A program made the position numbers and the translations under genes. From DATARH01 sp963705325 (lineage in GTDB: Bacteria; Pseudomonadota; Alphaproteobacteria; ATCC43930; CGMCC-115725): a DNA stretch of 64,000 bases. A model generated the notes under the pieces. It did no database searches, had not been told where the DNA came from, and saw only the letters and a program-made list of their open reading frames with translations. The DNA lies in the NCBI GenBank assembly GCA_963705325.1, contig OY970069.1, positions 3,658,001-3,722,000 on the forward strand. Reading direction: 5' to 3'. Positions 10,052-18,328 of this stretch are shown one piece after another (positions within the stretch are counted from its first letter, which is position 1; the number at the start of each line of letters is the position of its first letter).

Positions 10052-10767
10052 GGCGCGTCTCCCTCGTCAGGCAGGACTAAGGGCGACTGGATGATTCCGG
10101 CCGCGAGCGGCGCCAGCGCTCGCGACGCCAGAACCCGATAGCATTCGATGACGTGATCCGCCGCCTCCTCGGTTAGGCATTCCGCCGCCCAATCGCGCAC
10201 TGCGTCGGCACCGGCGAGCGTGGCCGGATACACACTCAGGATCTTGTCCAGATTGGCGCTGAGGCGCTCATCGCACTCGTTGGCCCTGGCAAAGGCGACA
10301 TCGACGCCGGCGTCCTCCAACCCTTGGGCGATCGCCGCCTTCCGGGCCGAAAGTTCCGCGATGAGCTCATCGCGGCGGTCGAAGTAGTATTCGCAACTCG
10401 CGCCGATGACTTGCATGCATCGTTGCTCAACCTCGTTCAAAGGACGCTGCGCAAGCCCGGAACGAACCTCTTCTTCGGTTTTGGCGATGAAAGGCGTCCG
10501 TTCCCCTCCTTTGCTGATGAAGACGCCGTATTCGACCTCTGCTTTAGGCAGTGCCGATAGGACGCCCTCCTCGAGTCGCTCCGCCTCGGCGTGCATCCGG
10601 CCGTGCTCGTTATCGAGCCGGCGATACTCGGCGATCAGGTCAAAGAGCGCGGCGTCGCCAGCGGCACTGGCGTCGGCAGTGCCGACATCGTTGCGGCGCG
10701 CGGTTAAGGACTCGCTTCGCCCTCCTAAGGCGAACGGATCGCGATCGGTGGCTTGGTCGATGGTCAT
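10048..10767 (-). CDS. Hypothetical protein of the element
   Basis: 239 aa from the ATG at 10767, chosen because GGGAGC lies 8-12 bases upstream; the frame is open 12 codons further. Not recognised. The middle (about residues 40-150) is strongly helical with heptad-like stretches (LIAEYRRLDNEHGRM, AEAERLEEGV). There is no signal peptide or transmembrane helix. Coupled to the 205-aa gene downstream; together they form a two-gene unit separated from the tail genes by a 364-base non-coding gap. Confidence 0.7.
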   Translation of the reverse strand: MTIDQATDRDPFALGGRSESLTARRNDVGTADASAAGDAALFDLIAEYRRLDNEHGRMHAEAERLEEGVLSALPKAEVEYGVFISKGGERTPFIAKTEEEVRSGLAQRPLNEVEQRCMQVIGASCEYYFDRRDELIAELSARKAAIAQGLEDAGVDVAFARANECDERLSANLDKILSVYPATLAGADAVRDWAAECLTEEAADHVIECYRVLASRALAPLAAGIIQSPLVLPDEGDAP

Positions 10768-11131
10768 GCGTCGTGCTCCCTCTGTGGCCCGTAGGCCCAT
10801 CACCCAGCGGTGCGGCGCTGGTGCCGAGGAGCTTCAAAGCCGTCTGCACGGCCGGGCTTATTCGTGCCGATCTCTCGGCCTTAGTTCACCGCACTCCCCG
10901 ACATGGAGCGGCCCGGAGCACGGGCACCTTAAGGACCGCCGGTAACCGGGGCGGGTGCGGGCAGAAGGCGTTTGAAGCGCCAGCGCCAATTCTGCCCGAC
11001 CCAGCGCAAACGCGCAACCGACCTTCCGCCGTAGAGGTTTTGGGGCAAGTTGCCCCAAAACCTCGGTCGGAAGGGCGCGCGAAGCAACTGAGGATTAGGC
11101 AGGGGAGCCGCAACCGGCCCGGCGATGGGCT
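10768..11131. other. Non-coding gap with a long inverted repeat
   Basis: No convincing gene on either strand. Short ORFs on both strands lack ribosome-binding sites and family resemblance. The main content is the hairpin at 11021-11075. The region must also contain the promoter of the two-gene unit at 9434-10767, but no clear -35/-10 pair was found. Confidence 0.5.
11034..11064. repeat. Perfect 15-bp inverted repeat
   Basis: GAGGTTTTGGGGCAA and TTGCCCCAAAACCTC are perfect complements around a single central G. Outside them CCTTCCG (11022-11028) and CGGAAGG (11069-11075) pair as well, across an unpaired gap, giving a cruciform or RNA hairpin of about 54 bases. There is no T-tract on either side, so an operator, replication or processing structure is as likely as a terminator. 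Confidence 0.7.
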
Positions 11132-11775
11132 TCATGTTGACTCCAAACCGATTAGCATCGGGTTGGTGCCGCTCATCGTCCGGATTTCGGAGGCGACACA
11201 GCTAGCCAGCAAAGATGTATCAACCGCAGCCAAATCGGATTGGTGATCTGCGAACGGCTCCGAAGGAAGGTGGATTTCGGCCACGGCGCAGGCCGGTCGG
11301 ATGATTTGTTCTAGTAGCTGTGCACGCAGGTCCGCGTTCAGAGTGCCCATGATGAAAAGTGAAAGTGCGTAAGGCGTCTGCGGCGAGACCAACAGCTTGT
11401 GCACATCGTCCTTTTCTCTGAAGAAAAAATCGCCCCTGATGCATCTTCGGTAATAATTAGCACCAGGCGGTACAACCGATTCCGGTGAGGCTTGTATTTT
11501 CCTCATATCATCGGGGCATTTAATAGTCGGGAACCCCCCCGAACGCGAGAAAAACATTGTTCGATGTACCCGCCGCGAAGGATAATGCTTAAATTTTCAT
11601 GTCGGTGATTGTGTGCAATCTTTGCAACCGGATTAAAAGTGACCAGCGGCCTGACGAAGTGAATACGCACCTGAAACCCGAGGGGTAAGGCAGCGAGGCC
11701 CGGCTTCAGAGCTTCGCTTAGCCGCTCGCAGAGTTCGATGTCCTCGGGGCCAAGAACTGCCTCGGTCGCTGCCAT
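11132..11775 (-). CDS. Cupin-like phage protein, apparently split by a -1 frameshift
   Basis: Two overlapping frames, 11775-11503 and 11557-11132, look like one protein of about 214 aa. The first part contains HNHRHENLSIILRGGYIE, the second FFFREKDDVHKLLVSPQTPY and LSLFIMG, in the order and spacing of small cupin-fold proteins. The frames join cleanly if one G is added to the run of seven G on the minus strand (11540-11534), giving VRGGFPTIK. It starts 3 bases after the tape-measure stop. The role is unknown. The homopolymer makes a sequencing error or slippage likely. Confidence 0.6.
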
Positions 11776-11777
11776 TA

Positions 11778-13622
11778 CTACTGGTCATTCATCGAATAGG
11801 ACGTGCGCAGGTTCAAGCGCGAGGGACCGCTGGCCGAGGTCACCTGCGTCCGCGTGCCCGGAGGGGCCCCGGCGATGTGCACCGTTACTTCGTGTTTGCT
11901 TTCTGCGGCGCCCGGTGTGGCCTGAAGCGGATCAGGCTGAAAGTATTGCTGCGCCCTCGCGGCGTGGGTCGATAGCATCACGTCCCAGGGAGCGCCGGCG
12001 GTGAGCGAATTGCTCGGATTGACACCCTCGTAATACCGAAGCGCGATATCGGCGGCAGCTTGTGGGTTTGGCGCGGAGTTGAGCTGCCCCACAACGCCCT
12101 TATAATCGCCGGTCAATTCCTTCGTAATCATCGCCGCTTGCACCCGAGGATCGGATGGCGGGAGGTTCATTTCTTGTGCAAGTGCGATTAGCCGGGCTTT
12201 GCGCGGTCCGATCCATTGCGCCCAGCCTGTCGCGCCGCTGTTCGGGTTGACAGCACCTGGATTGAGGCCGATCGATTCAGCGTGAAAATTCGACAAAAGC
12301 CCGGCTTGCGCCATCTCATTGCCGCCGGCCGCCGCGATCGCGGCACGGATCATCGCCTCGCTGTTGCCTGCAGGTGGATTGCCAGCCGTTGCCAGCCGTC
12401 CGACACTGCTGGCGATCGAACCCGGAGGGGTCGCATCGGTCGATTTGCCCCAGCCCCCCAAAAAGCGATGCAGCAATCGGCCGACACCAAACACCGGCCC
12501 AACGGGACCCGTCAGAAATGGAAGCACATCGCTCAAGACCGATGGATCATGCCCAGTGATCGATTTTACGGCGGCGGCTGACCCAAAGCCGGCAGCACCA
12601 ACCCCAGCCAGCGCCATTCCCGGTCCAGCAATCCCCCGCAACCCAAAGAGGCTAACAAGGCGGCCAATTAGCCCCGCTGTCAGAACGCCTCCCAGAGCTT
12701 CAACCGCCGCCTCGATCGCCTGCATACGACCGGGCATGCCGCGGGTTTCATCAAGCCATTTCTTTGCCGCTGTGGCCGCAGCGGTGAGCGGCGTCGCCAT
12801 GTCAGCCACCATCTTCGAGCCGAAATCGCTCGCCGCATCGGCAACGCCGCGGTAGGCTTTGCCCAAATCGTTGAGCCGATCGACGTCCGCCTGATTGAGA
12901 CCCTCACGTTGTGCGCGGAATAGCTTTTCGAGCGCGGTGGCGCCCTTTTCCAACTGCGCCATCGCGTCCATCGGAATGTCGAAGGCGTTCAAAATCTGCT
13001 GTCCCACAGCCGGCGGCTGTCCCTCATCATGGAGCCGCTTCACCACATCGGCGATCGACTTAAGCGTCTGAAGCTGACTGCCGGAAGTGTCGATATGGAA
13101 TTGCTTGATGAACCCGGCCGCTGGGCCTTGTCCGGCAGGTCCGTATAGCATGGCTTGGTTCAGCGCTCCGACCATGCCCGTCGTCTGCTCGATGCTCAAG
13201 CCAGCTTGGCCCCAGGCCCTCTGCCAGCGCTGCACCTCGGTAGCCGACATCCCCAAGGCGGCCGATGTCTTGACCATATTAACGCCGAACGCCGAAGCCT
13301 GCCGTGTCAGCTCACCAAATCCGGCCAGTGTCACCGCCGAGGTGAGCGACGTAAGCGCCGGCGCGAAGGAGCCGATTTTTGATCCGAACCCCTCAGCCGC
13401 ACGGCCCAGGTTCTGAAAAGCCTTCGTGCCGCGCTCGCCGAGCTCGCGCGCGACGACACTGACGGCGCGGGCCTGGACCGAAATGCGGTGAATGGGCCCC
13501 GATTTATCGGAGACCTGTTTTGCCGTCTTGCCGAGCCCGGAGAGGCTTTTCTTGATCTTCTCGACCTGTTGCGTGACCTCATCGGTCGCGCTGATCGAGA
13601 TGGCAAAGCCCTTGGCCGCCAT
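11778..13622 (-). CDS. Phage tail tape-measure protein with C-terminal lysozyme-like domain
   Basis: 614 aa. It starts MAAKGFAISISATDEVTQQVEKIKKSLSG, a typical tape-measure N-terminus. Coiled-coil and Ala/Gly-rich helical segments fill the centre, with hydrophobic stretches at about 310-390 (TAGLIGRLVSLFGLRGIAGPG and following). From about residue 425 a domain resembling phage tail lysozyme follows: MIRAAIAAAGGNEMAQAGLLSNFHAES and GATGWAQWIGPRKARL. Such domains locally cut peptidoglycan during injection. At 614 aa it would specify a short tail. It directly follows the 99-aa gene. Confidence 0.85.
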   Translation of the reverse strand: MAAKGFAISISATDEVTQQVEKIKKSLSGLGKTAKQVSDKSGPIHRISVQARAVSVVARELGERGTKAFQNLGRAAEGFGSKIGSFAPALTSLTSAVTLAGFGELTRQASAFGVNMVKTSAALGMSATEVQRWQRAWGQAGLSIEQTTGMVGALNQAMLYGPAGQGPAAGFIKQFHIDTSGSQLQTLKSIADVVKRLHDEGQPPAVGQQILNAFDIPMDAMAQLEKGATALEKLFRAQREGLNQADVDRLNDLGKAYRGVADAASDFGSKMVADMATPLTAAATAAKKWLDETRGMPGRMQAIEAAVEALGGVLTAGLIGRLVSLFGLRGIAGPGMALAGVGAAGFGSAAAVKSITGHDPSVLSDVLPFLTGPVGPVFGVGRLLHRFLGGWGKSTDATPPGSIASSVGRLATAGNPPAGNSEAMIRAAIAAAGGNEMAQAGLLSNFHAESIGLNPGAVNPNSGATGWAQWIGPRKARLIALAQEMNLPPSDPRVQAAMITKELTGDYKGVVGQLNSAPNPQAAADIALRYYEGVNPSNSLTAGAPWDVMLSTHAARAQQYFQPDPLQATPGAAESKHEVTVHIAGAPPGTRTQVTSASGPSRLNLRTSYSMNDQ

Positions 13623-13922
13623 CTATGCCCTCCCTGCCGTGGTTCCGGCCAAAATCGCGACGCGTGATGAGCGGGCGGCGATGTCATCGATCGCTGCGGT
13701 CAACTCGGCCCGCAGGCGTGCCCAGGATTGGCCCAACGCCGCCGGGAAGGCGTGGCTCGGCACGCCGCCGGCGCTGAGGTCGGCATTGGCCTGGACGAGC
13801 GGCTCGATCATGCCGGCAAATGCCGTATCGAGGCTCGCTAGCTTTGCGAGCGCGTCGCGGCGGCCTTCCGCGACCCGCCGCAGCAGCCCGTCGTCTCTCA
13901 CATCGTTCTTGCCCGTTGACAT
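13623..13922 (-). CDS. Hypothetical protein between baseplate and tape-measure genes
   Basis: 99 aa from the ATG at 13922, which has GAGG about 5 bases upstream; a GTG at 13952 would give 109 aa. Not recognised; helical, Ala/Arg-rich, without membrane segments. Its position just before the tape-measure gene suggests a tail assembly chaperone or other tail component, but the sequence does not prove it. The start region lies inside the 45-bp repeat. Confidence 0.6.
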   Translation of the reverse strand: MSTGKNDVRDDGLLRRVAEGRRDALAKLASLDTAFAGMIEPLVQANADLSAGGVPSHAFPAALGQSWARLRAELTAAIDDIAARSSRVAILAGTTAGRA

Positions 13923-13956
13923 ATCGCCTCGATCTTCGGGAACTGTTGACACGACC
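13912..13956. repeat. 45-bp repeat with two TTGACA boxes, copy 2
   Basis: Second copy of the repeat at 9348-9392 (four differences). It covers the gap between the gp45-like gene and the start of the 99-aa gene. Confidence 0.6.
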
Positions 13957-13986
13957 TTGAAGCCACAAAAAGGGCGACTTCCGGCA

Positions 13987-14604
13987 TCAGCTGTCGGCCT
14001 TCAAAACGGGCGAGACGCCTGTCCCGCCATTGGTCAGCACATTGTGGGGCGTGCCACCGTTGGTGGCGATGACCGACGGGCAATGCACCGTCACTGTCGC
14101 CTGGGAATAGAGATCGATCGTGTTGGTGTGTCCATTCGAGCCGATGACGATCGTGGTGGTGTCGGCGTCACCGATATTGATGGTCTTCCCGAAAAGCGTC
14201 ACCGCCCAGCCGAGGAGGGCTTTCAAGGCCGAGCGGAGCGTGCCGTTGTTCCCCTGGCTGTCCGCGCCGTCGATCATGAAGAGGTGGGTTTCACCGGGCT
14301 TTAAACCTTTAGGGCGGTACCGCGTGTCCTCGGTGACGATGATGTGTCCCTGGGCCCGGTTTCCGTTCGGGTAGATTGCAATTCCTTTGGCGCCGGGGAG
14401 CGGCATCGATGAAAAACCATGAGTTTGCAGCCGCAAGACCTTGTTTCTGATCTCGCCGACGTGCCCTTCGGTCTGATGGAACTGAACCGGCTGCGTATCG
14501 TCGCCGAACAACAGCCTGACCCGGCCGACGGCATTATGCGTTCTTGAGCGCTCGCGCTGGCTGTGATCGGCCGCCAGCCATTCGAGATCCCGAAAGGCGC
14601 TCAT
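13987..14604 (-). CDS. Mu-like baseplate assembly protein (gp45/V-type spike)
   Basis: 205 aa. The N-terminal LRLLFGDDTQPVQFHQ-like OB-fold region, the motif FSSMPLPGAKGIAIYPNGNR, and a C-terminal beta-helical stretch rich in Thr/Asn/Gly (INIGDADTTTIVIGSNGH) match Mu gp45 family baseplate spike proteins. Its start overlaps the stop of the gp44-like gene by 4 bases, the same order as in Mu-type phages. Interacting partner would be the gp44-like hub. Confidence 0.8.
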   Translation of the reverse strand: MSAFRDLEWLAADHSQRERSRTHNAVGRVRLLFGDDTQPVQFHQTEGHVGEIRNKVLRLQTHGFSSMPLPGAKGIAIYPNGNRAQGHIIVTEDTRYRPKGLKPGETHLFMIDGADSQGNNGTLRSALKALLGWAVTLFGKTINIGDADTTTIVIGSNGHTNTIDLYSQATVTVHCPSVIATNGGTPHNVLTNGGTGVSPVLKADS

Positions 14605-15713
14605 TGGGTCTTGGCCGGGGCGGCGCTCATCACGAGCAGCGGCTTTTCGGTGAAGGGCGGCGGCTGGAAGGCCGCCGGCGGCGCGCAGAGGAGAATCGTC
14701 TTGGTGCCGGTCTCGTCACGCTGCCAGGTACACTGTGAGATCACCATGTCCTCGGAGATTTTCAGCTCCGGCGCGGTGACGTTGACCATGGTGTTGGGCT
14801 GCCAGAGCTTATCGTTGCCATCGCGCCAGCCGATGACAACGATGCGGGTGACCCGGCTCCGGCCGAGACGCCGGCTGACCTCCCACTCGGCCCGCTGCTG
14901 CGTCCATTTGCCGTCGGGTCCGAGCATGTCGATCGGCACGATGAGGAGGCGATCGCGTGGGACTTGATTGTCGGTCGCGACGCCCTCGAAAGGGACGTGC
15001 GGGCCCGCCGTATCGCTGAACGAATATTGCGAAAATACTTCAACTTTTCGATAGCGCTGATCGCCCGAATGCCGCGCCGAGGCCGAAAAGATATTGACCC
15101 CCTCGACGAGGCCCGACCCGGCGCGCTTGCTGCCGACCGCCGAGCCCTTGGTGAGGATGAGGTTGCCCTCGGCGTCGTCCCACAGGAGCATGCGGGTCTG
15201 CCGGCACATTTCCTCGATGATCTGATAGCACGTCATCCCCGGCTGGACGGCGATCGGGTATAGCGGATCAAGCTGCTCGTCGCCGTCCGGCGTCTTCACG
15301 GTTATGCCGTAAGGCTCGACGAGCTGCTGCGCGACCTGCCGCATCGATCCGCCGGCGACTTGCCAAGACTTCGTTGCCGCGGCGAGCTTTTCGACATCGA
15401 CCGAGCAATCGACGACGTCCTCGGTCTTCGACCGGCAGGCGATCGTCACCTCGTGATTTTCGGCATCGTAGGAGGGTTGGTAGACGTCGATAAACCCGGT
15501 GAGGATCAAATCCTCGCTGAGGAACGCCTTGACCGAGGAGAAGGGCGTCACCACGGCCTGGCCGACCTGCGTCGGCGCCCGCTCCGTGAGGGTCACCTCG
15601 CAAATACTAGGAAGGAGCTCGATGCCGCGGGTTACCGAGAAGCGCTGCCATCCCCCCAGCGTTTGGCCGCCGGTCTGGATCGTTAATTCCTCAGAATCGG
15701 GGCGACGCGTCAT
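14601..15713 (-). CDS. Mu gp44-like tail protein (baseplate hub)
   Basis: 370 aa. Family features include the beta-rich N-terminus (LTIQTGGQTLGGWQRFSVTRG), SIDVYQP/GFIDVYQPSYD-type segment around residue 75, AENHEVTIACRSKTEDVVDCS, and the C-terminal domain with WLNP-like positions replaced by KLWQPNTMVNV. Proteins of this family form the ring joining tail tube to spike in contractile tails. No sheath, tube or gp46-gp48-like genes were found nearby, so the baseplate set is incomplete. Confidence 0.8.
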   Translation of the reverse strand: MTRRPDSEELTIQTGGQTLGGWQRFSVTRGIELLPSICEVTLTERAPTQVGQAVVTPFSSVKAFLSEDLILTGFIDVYQPSYDAENHEVTIACRSKTEDVVDCSVDVEKLAAATKSWQVAGGSMRQVAQQLVEPYGITVKTPDGDEQLDPLYPIAVQPGMTCYQIIEEMCRQTRMLLWDDAEGNLILTKGSAVGSKRAGSGLVEGVNIFSASARHSGDQRYRKVEVFSQYSFSDTAGPHVPFEGVATDNQVPRDRLLIVPIDMLGPDGKWTQQRAEWEVSRRLGRSRVTRIVVIGWRDGNDKLWQPNTMVNVTAPELKISEDMVISQCTWQRDETGTKTILLCAPPAAFQPPPFTEKPLLVMSAAPAKTQ

Positions 15714-16087
15714 CGGCCTTCACCCCAAAGTCGAGCGTGAGCGACCCGGGCCTCCACGAAAATCCGGATTAGCTCCTCGGTGAATTCGTTAAAACACGAG
15801 AGGCTTAGGGCGATGTCCTCACCGATCGGCGACGGCATGGATAGATCGGACGGATCGGCGAGCGCGCGAAAAGCGGACCGGAGGCCGCCGAGGAAATGTT
15901 CGGCTGAATATTTGCCGAATTCGGGGTCAACGACCTTAAGCGCCCGCCACCCGTTTTCGTCGCTCGCAGACCACGCACCTAATGCCTGGTGCAGGGTGTC
16001 GAAGTAATGCCTGGTCCAGGCGACACGAAAGCGGTCGCGTGCGCGAAGGTCGCCCGGCCGGACAAGGTCGAGGAGGACCCTGGCCAT
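15710..16087 (-). CDS. Hypothetical protein upstream of gp44-like gene
   Basis: 125 aa, not recognised. Helical; contains RFRVAWTRHYFDTLHQALGAW and an acidic centre. Its stop overlaps the gp44-like start by 4 bases and it follows the cold-shock gene by 4 bases, so it is part of the tail operon. It may be a tail accessory or chaperone, by position only. Confidence 0.6.
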   Translation of the reverse strand: MARVLLDLVRPGDLRARDRFRVAWTRHYFDTLHQALGAWSASDENGWRALKVVDPEFGKYSAEHFLGGLRSAFRALADPSDLSMPSPIGEDIALSLSCFNEFTEELIRIFVEARVAHARLWGEGR

Positions 16088-16091
16088 TTTT

Positions 16092-16301
16092 TTACGCCGC
16101 CGGCGTGAGGTTCACCGCGCGCGTCTTGCCGCGCTTCGGATCGAGGAGCTCGTCAAATCCGTAACGATCGCCGACGATGAGCTCGGCGATGCCGCTGGCC
16201 TCCGCGTCGCTGATGTGGACGAAAATGTCGTTGCCGCCGCCGGTCGGCCGTATGAAACCGAACCCGCGGTCGGGGTCGTATTTGATGAGCCTGCCAATCA
16301 T
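16092..16301 (-). CDS. Cold-shock domain protein encoded by the element
   Basis: 69 aa, the normal size of a single cold-shock domain. RNP1-like RGFGFIRP and RNP2-like DIFVHIS are both present, so it should bind single-stranded RNA or DNA. GAGGAAG lies upstream of the ATG. It is the first gene after a putative terminator and heads the tail operon, which suggests a role in expression (for example antitermination or mRNA melting) rather than in the particle. That role is inference. Confidence 0.85.
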   Translation of the reverse strand: MIGRLIKYDPDRGFGFIRPTGGGNDIFVHISDAEASGIAELIVGDRYGFDELLDPKRGKTRAVNLTPAA

Positions 16302-16340
16302 TGCTTCGGTCGCTTCCTCAGGTTCCTAAGGCATTGGGCC

Positions 16341-16365
16341 AAAAAAACTTTTCGCGAATTTCGCG
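16341..16365 (-). terminator. Possible terminator after the prohead-protease operon
   Basis: On the minus strand CGCG-AAATT-CGCG followed, after AAAAG, by seven T (16347-16341). The stem is short and the gap before the T-run is 5 bases, so this is a weak call. Confidence 0.4.
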
Positions 16366-16389
16366 GCGGTGTCTCTGGCTTTGGGGGAC

Positions 16390-16423
16390 GGTCTGCAAAT
16401 CGAAGCTTTTGAAGTTGCAGACC
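16390..16423 (-). repeat. Conserved 34-base stem-loop, copy 1 (3' UTR)
   Basis: GGTCTGCAA and TTGCAGACC pair perfectly around a 16-base loop containing AAGCTT. An almost identical 34-base unit lies at 19181-19214; each lies after a gene's stop codon and before a T-run. A second strong hairpin, GTCCGGCCCC/GGGGCCGGAC, occupies 16434-16467 between this unit and the protease stop. Confidence 0.65.
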
Positions 16424-16507
16424 CCTATGGGGTGTCCGGCCCCGAGATGGGCGCCCCGGGGCCGGACGCGCGCCACCGCGGCTACGCCGACGCGGCGACA
16501 CGTTTCG

Positions 16508-17287
16508 CTATGCCAGATTTTTCGCGGCCCACCACGGATCTAACCCCGCCCTCATTGCCGCCTGTCTGAATTCCTCGCCCTTGCGCATCGCTGCCGATTC
16601 GAGCTCGCGCTCGAGGCGCTTGGCGTGGTCACGATGCTGCTCCGATGTAAAGCGGCGGGTTGCCTTGGGGCTTGTCGCTGGCCGTGCGAGGTCGCGCCTA
16701 AACCGTGCCGCGATGACCGATCGTTCGGCCGGCGTTGACCTCGCCGTGGTGCTGGCCAGCTCGCGCGTGAATCGCGCCGCGATGGCCGCTCGTTGCGCCG
16801 GTGTAGACGGCTTGCGTGTCGTGCGTCGCATCTTCCTCGACCTTTCGGTAATGAGCGCATCCGGTAGCGCCGGGATGCTGACCAAGGAAATTTCCTGAAG
16901 CTCGCTCCGCGTGATCTTCGTCGCGCCATCGACACCAGGTTCGCTCTCGATAGGATTGAATCCCGTCGAGGTCGCATTGATGATCCCGGCGCGGATCAGC
17001 GCGTATACCTCGTCGGCGCGTTCGCTCGCTCCTGCCGGCGGGAAGTCGATCGTCGCGACCAGGTCGCTGCCATTCATTGCAACGTCACCGGCTCGCGCGA
17101 TCGGCCAGTCGGGATTGTGCTGCCAGAGAATGACGGGGTTGCGGCGGAACGCCGCGAGATCGACACCGGCGCTGACGAGGACAAGCTGATCACGCCCGAC
17201 CGATGCTGTATTGATCGTCGCGATGATGCGGCGACTGTCACCTTCCGCGGCGCGGATGATGGTTGGGAGTGAAACGCGGACGGTCAT
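16508..17287 (-). CDS. HK97-family prohead protease
   Basis: 259 aa. The first 150 residues carry the protease fold: RIIATINTASVGRDQLVLVSAGVDL, NPVILWQHNPDWPIARA (with the catalytic-type His) and INATSTGFNP with the conserved Ser. The rest is a basic, helical tail rich in Arg/Ala with repeated PAERSVIAARFRRDL-like units. Normally this enzyme cleaves the scaffold of a major capsid protein encoded next to it. No capsid gene follows here; the next gene is a cold-shock protein beyond a putative terminator. Its start overlaps the upstream gene. Confidence 0.85.
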   Translation of the reverse strand: MTVRVSLPTIIRAAEGDSRRIIATINTASVGRDQLVLVSAGVDLAAFRRNPVILWQHNPDWPIARAGDVAMNGSDLVATIDFPPAGASERADEVYALIRAGIINATSTGFNPIESEPGVDGATKITRSELQEISLVSIPALPDALITERSRKMRRTTRKPSTPAQRAAIAARFTRELASTTARSTPAERSVIAARFRRDLARPATSPKATRRFTSEQHRDHAKRLERELESAAMRKGEEFRQAAMRAGLDPWWAAKNLA

Positions 17288-17970
17288 CGGACGACCCTCT
17301 CGGCGACGCCAGCATTGATGTAAAGGACCGCTTCGGCCTCCAGGAAGCCGGCAACTTCGTCTGCTCGGTAAAGACCGCAGGGACGGGAAAAGCGAATTTG
17401 CACGCGCTCCGGCTCGGTGAACGATATCGACCGTTCAAGCCCGTCAACGATATTTCGCTCATAATGGTCCGGGTTGCAGCATTGCAGGAACGGCGGCTCG
17501 AACAAGAACCGAGCCTCGGCAAACCCGGCGCGCTCGGCCGAGGCTTGGAGACCGACGAGCTCCGAGCGCAGTACAAGCCCGCGTCGCATCACCTCGGCAT
17601 ATTCAGCGACTGCGCCCTTAAAGCGTTCGCGCAGCGCGTCAAAGTGCCGACTCTTGTAAGCTTCACGGCGATCGCGCAGCTGCTGCAGTAGCAAAGGCTC
17701 AATGACATCAAGGCGGTCGAGGGTGCGCTGGGAAAGATTGATCTCGCGTTCCAACCCGTCCATCCGCGCGTCCGATCCCGGCTCTAGCAGAAGCGCTGCT
17801 TTTGCCGCGCTCGCGGTTTCGATTGCTTCCTCGGCACCGCGGCGTTCGCTTGCCAGCTCCTCGAGCGCCGCGGCTAGGCGATCGACCTCCGTCACCGGAT
17901 CCGTCGCCGCCAACTCGCCATTTCGCCTCGCCAACCCGATGAGGCGGTCAAGAACTGACAGGGTTTTCAT
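17284..17970 (-). CDS. Coiled-coil phage protein with C-terminal EVAGF motif
   Basis: 228 aa from the ATG at 17970 (the frame is open 46 codons further but without a good start). Residues 1-150 are long charged helices, probably coiled coil. The last 40 residues (RPCGLYRADEVAGF to NAGVAERVV) match the central motif of the neighbouring 87-aa protein. The element carries a prohead protease directly downstream, so a scaffold-like or head-associated role is possible but unproven. Confidence 0.65.
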   Translation of the reverse strand: MKTLSVLDRLIGLARRNGELAATDPVTEVDRLAAALEELASERRGAEEAIETASAAKAALLLEPGSDARMDGLEREINLSQRTLDRLDVIEPLLLQQLRDRREAYKSRHFDALRERFKGAVAEYAEVMRRGLVLRSELVGLQASAERAGFAEARFLFEPPFLQCCNPDHYERNIVDGLERSISFTEPERVQIRFSRPCGLYRADEVAGFLEAEAVLYINAGVAERVVR

Positions 17971-17974
17971 CTGC

Positions 17975-18238
17975 CTACGCCTGTCGCGTCGCTTCGGCAG
18001 CGTGAAGCTCAGCCTCGGCATCGGCGACGCTAGCGAAATGGCGCAATTCGTCGGCGCGGCGCCGCGCGTCGTGCTCCCGAATTCTCGGCGCGACGACATC
18101 GACATCACGCGCCACTAGCTCGGCGCGGCCTGCCGCGATGTAGGCCCGGGCGATCTCGTCGGGGAAGCCGGCGACCTCTCCCTGGCGATACGGCGGGATA
18201 AAGCCGGTGACGCGGATGGTGGTGCACTTGTCGGCCAT
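17975..18238 (-). CDS. Small phage protein with EVAGF motif
   Basis: 87 aa from the ATG at 18238, chosen because AGGAGG lies 6 bases upstream; the open frame extends 21 codons further. The core FIPPYRQGEVAGFPDEIARAY and AAGRAELV is a short domain seen in small head-region proteins of alphaproteobacterial phages. Its last half is helical and acidic/basic mixed. It precedes the coiled-coil gene by 4 bases. Confidence 0.65.
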   Translation of the reverse strand: MADKCTTIRVTGFIPPYRQGEVAGFPDEIARAYIAAGRAELVARDVDVVAPRIREHDARRRADELRHFASVADAEAELHAAEATRQA

Positions 18239-18328
18239 TGTTCCTCCTAAGCTCGAAGTTCCGTTGTTGGAGAGAGAGTTTAAGCCCGGACCTTTTTTCA
18301 TTTCCTGCCCGATTTTTGAAAAAACACG

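Noticed and set aside
10551..11246. Plus-strand open frame of 231 codons in the element
   Set aside because: Crosses the palindrome and two minus-strand genes, has Arg-rich random composition and no ribosome-binding site.
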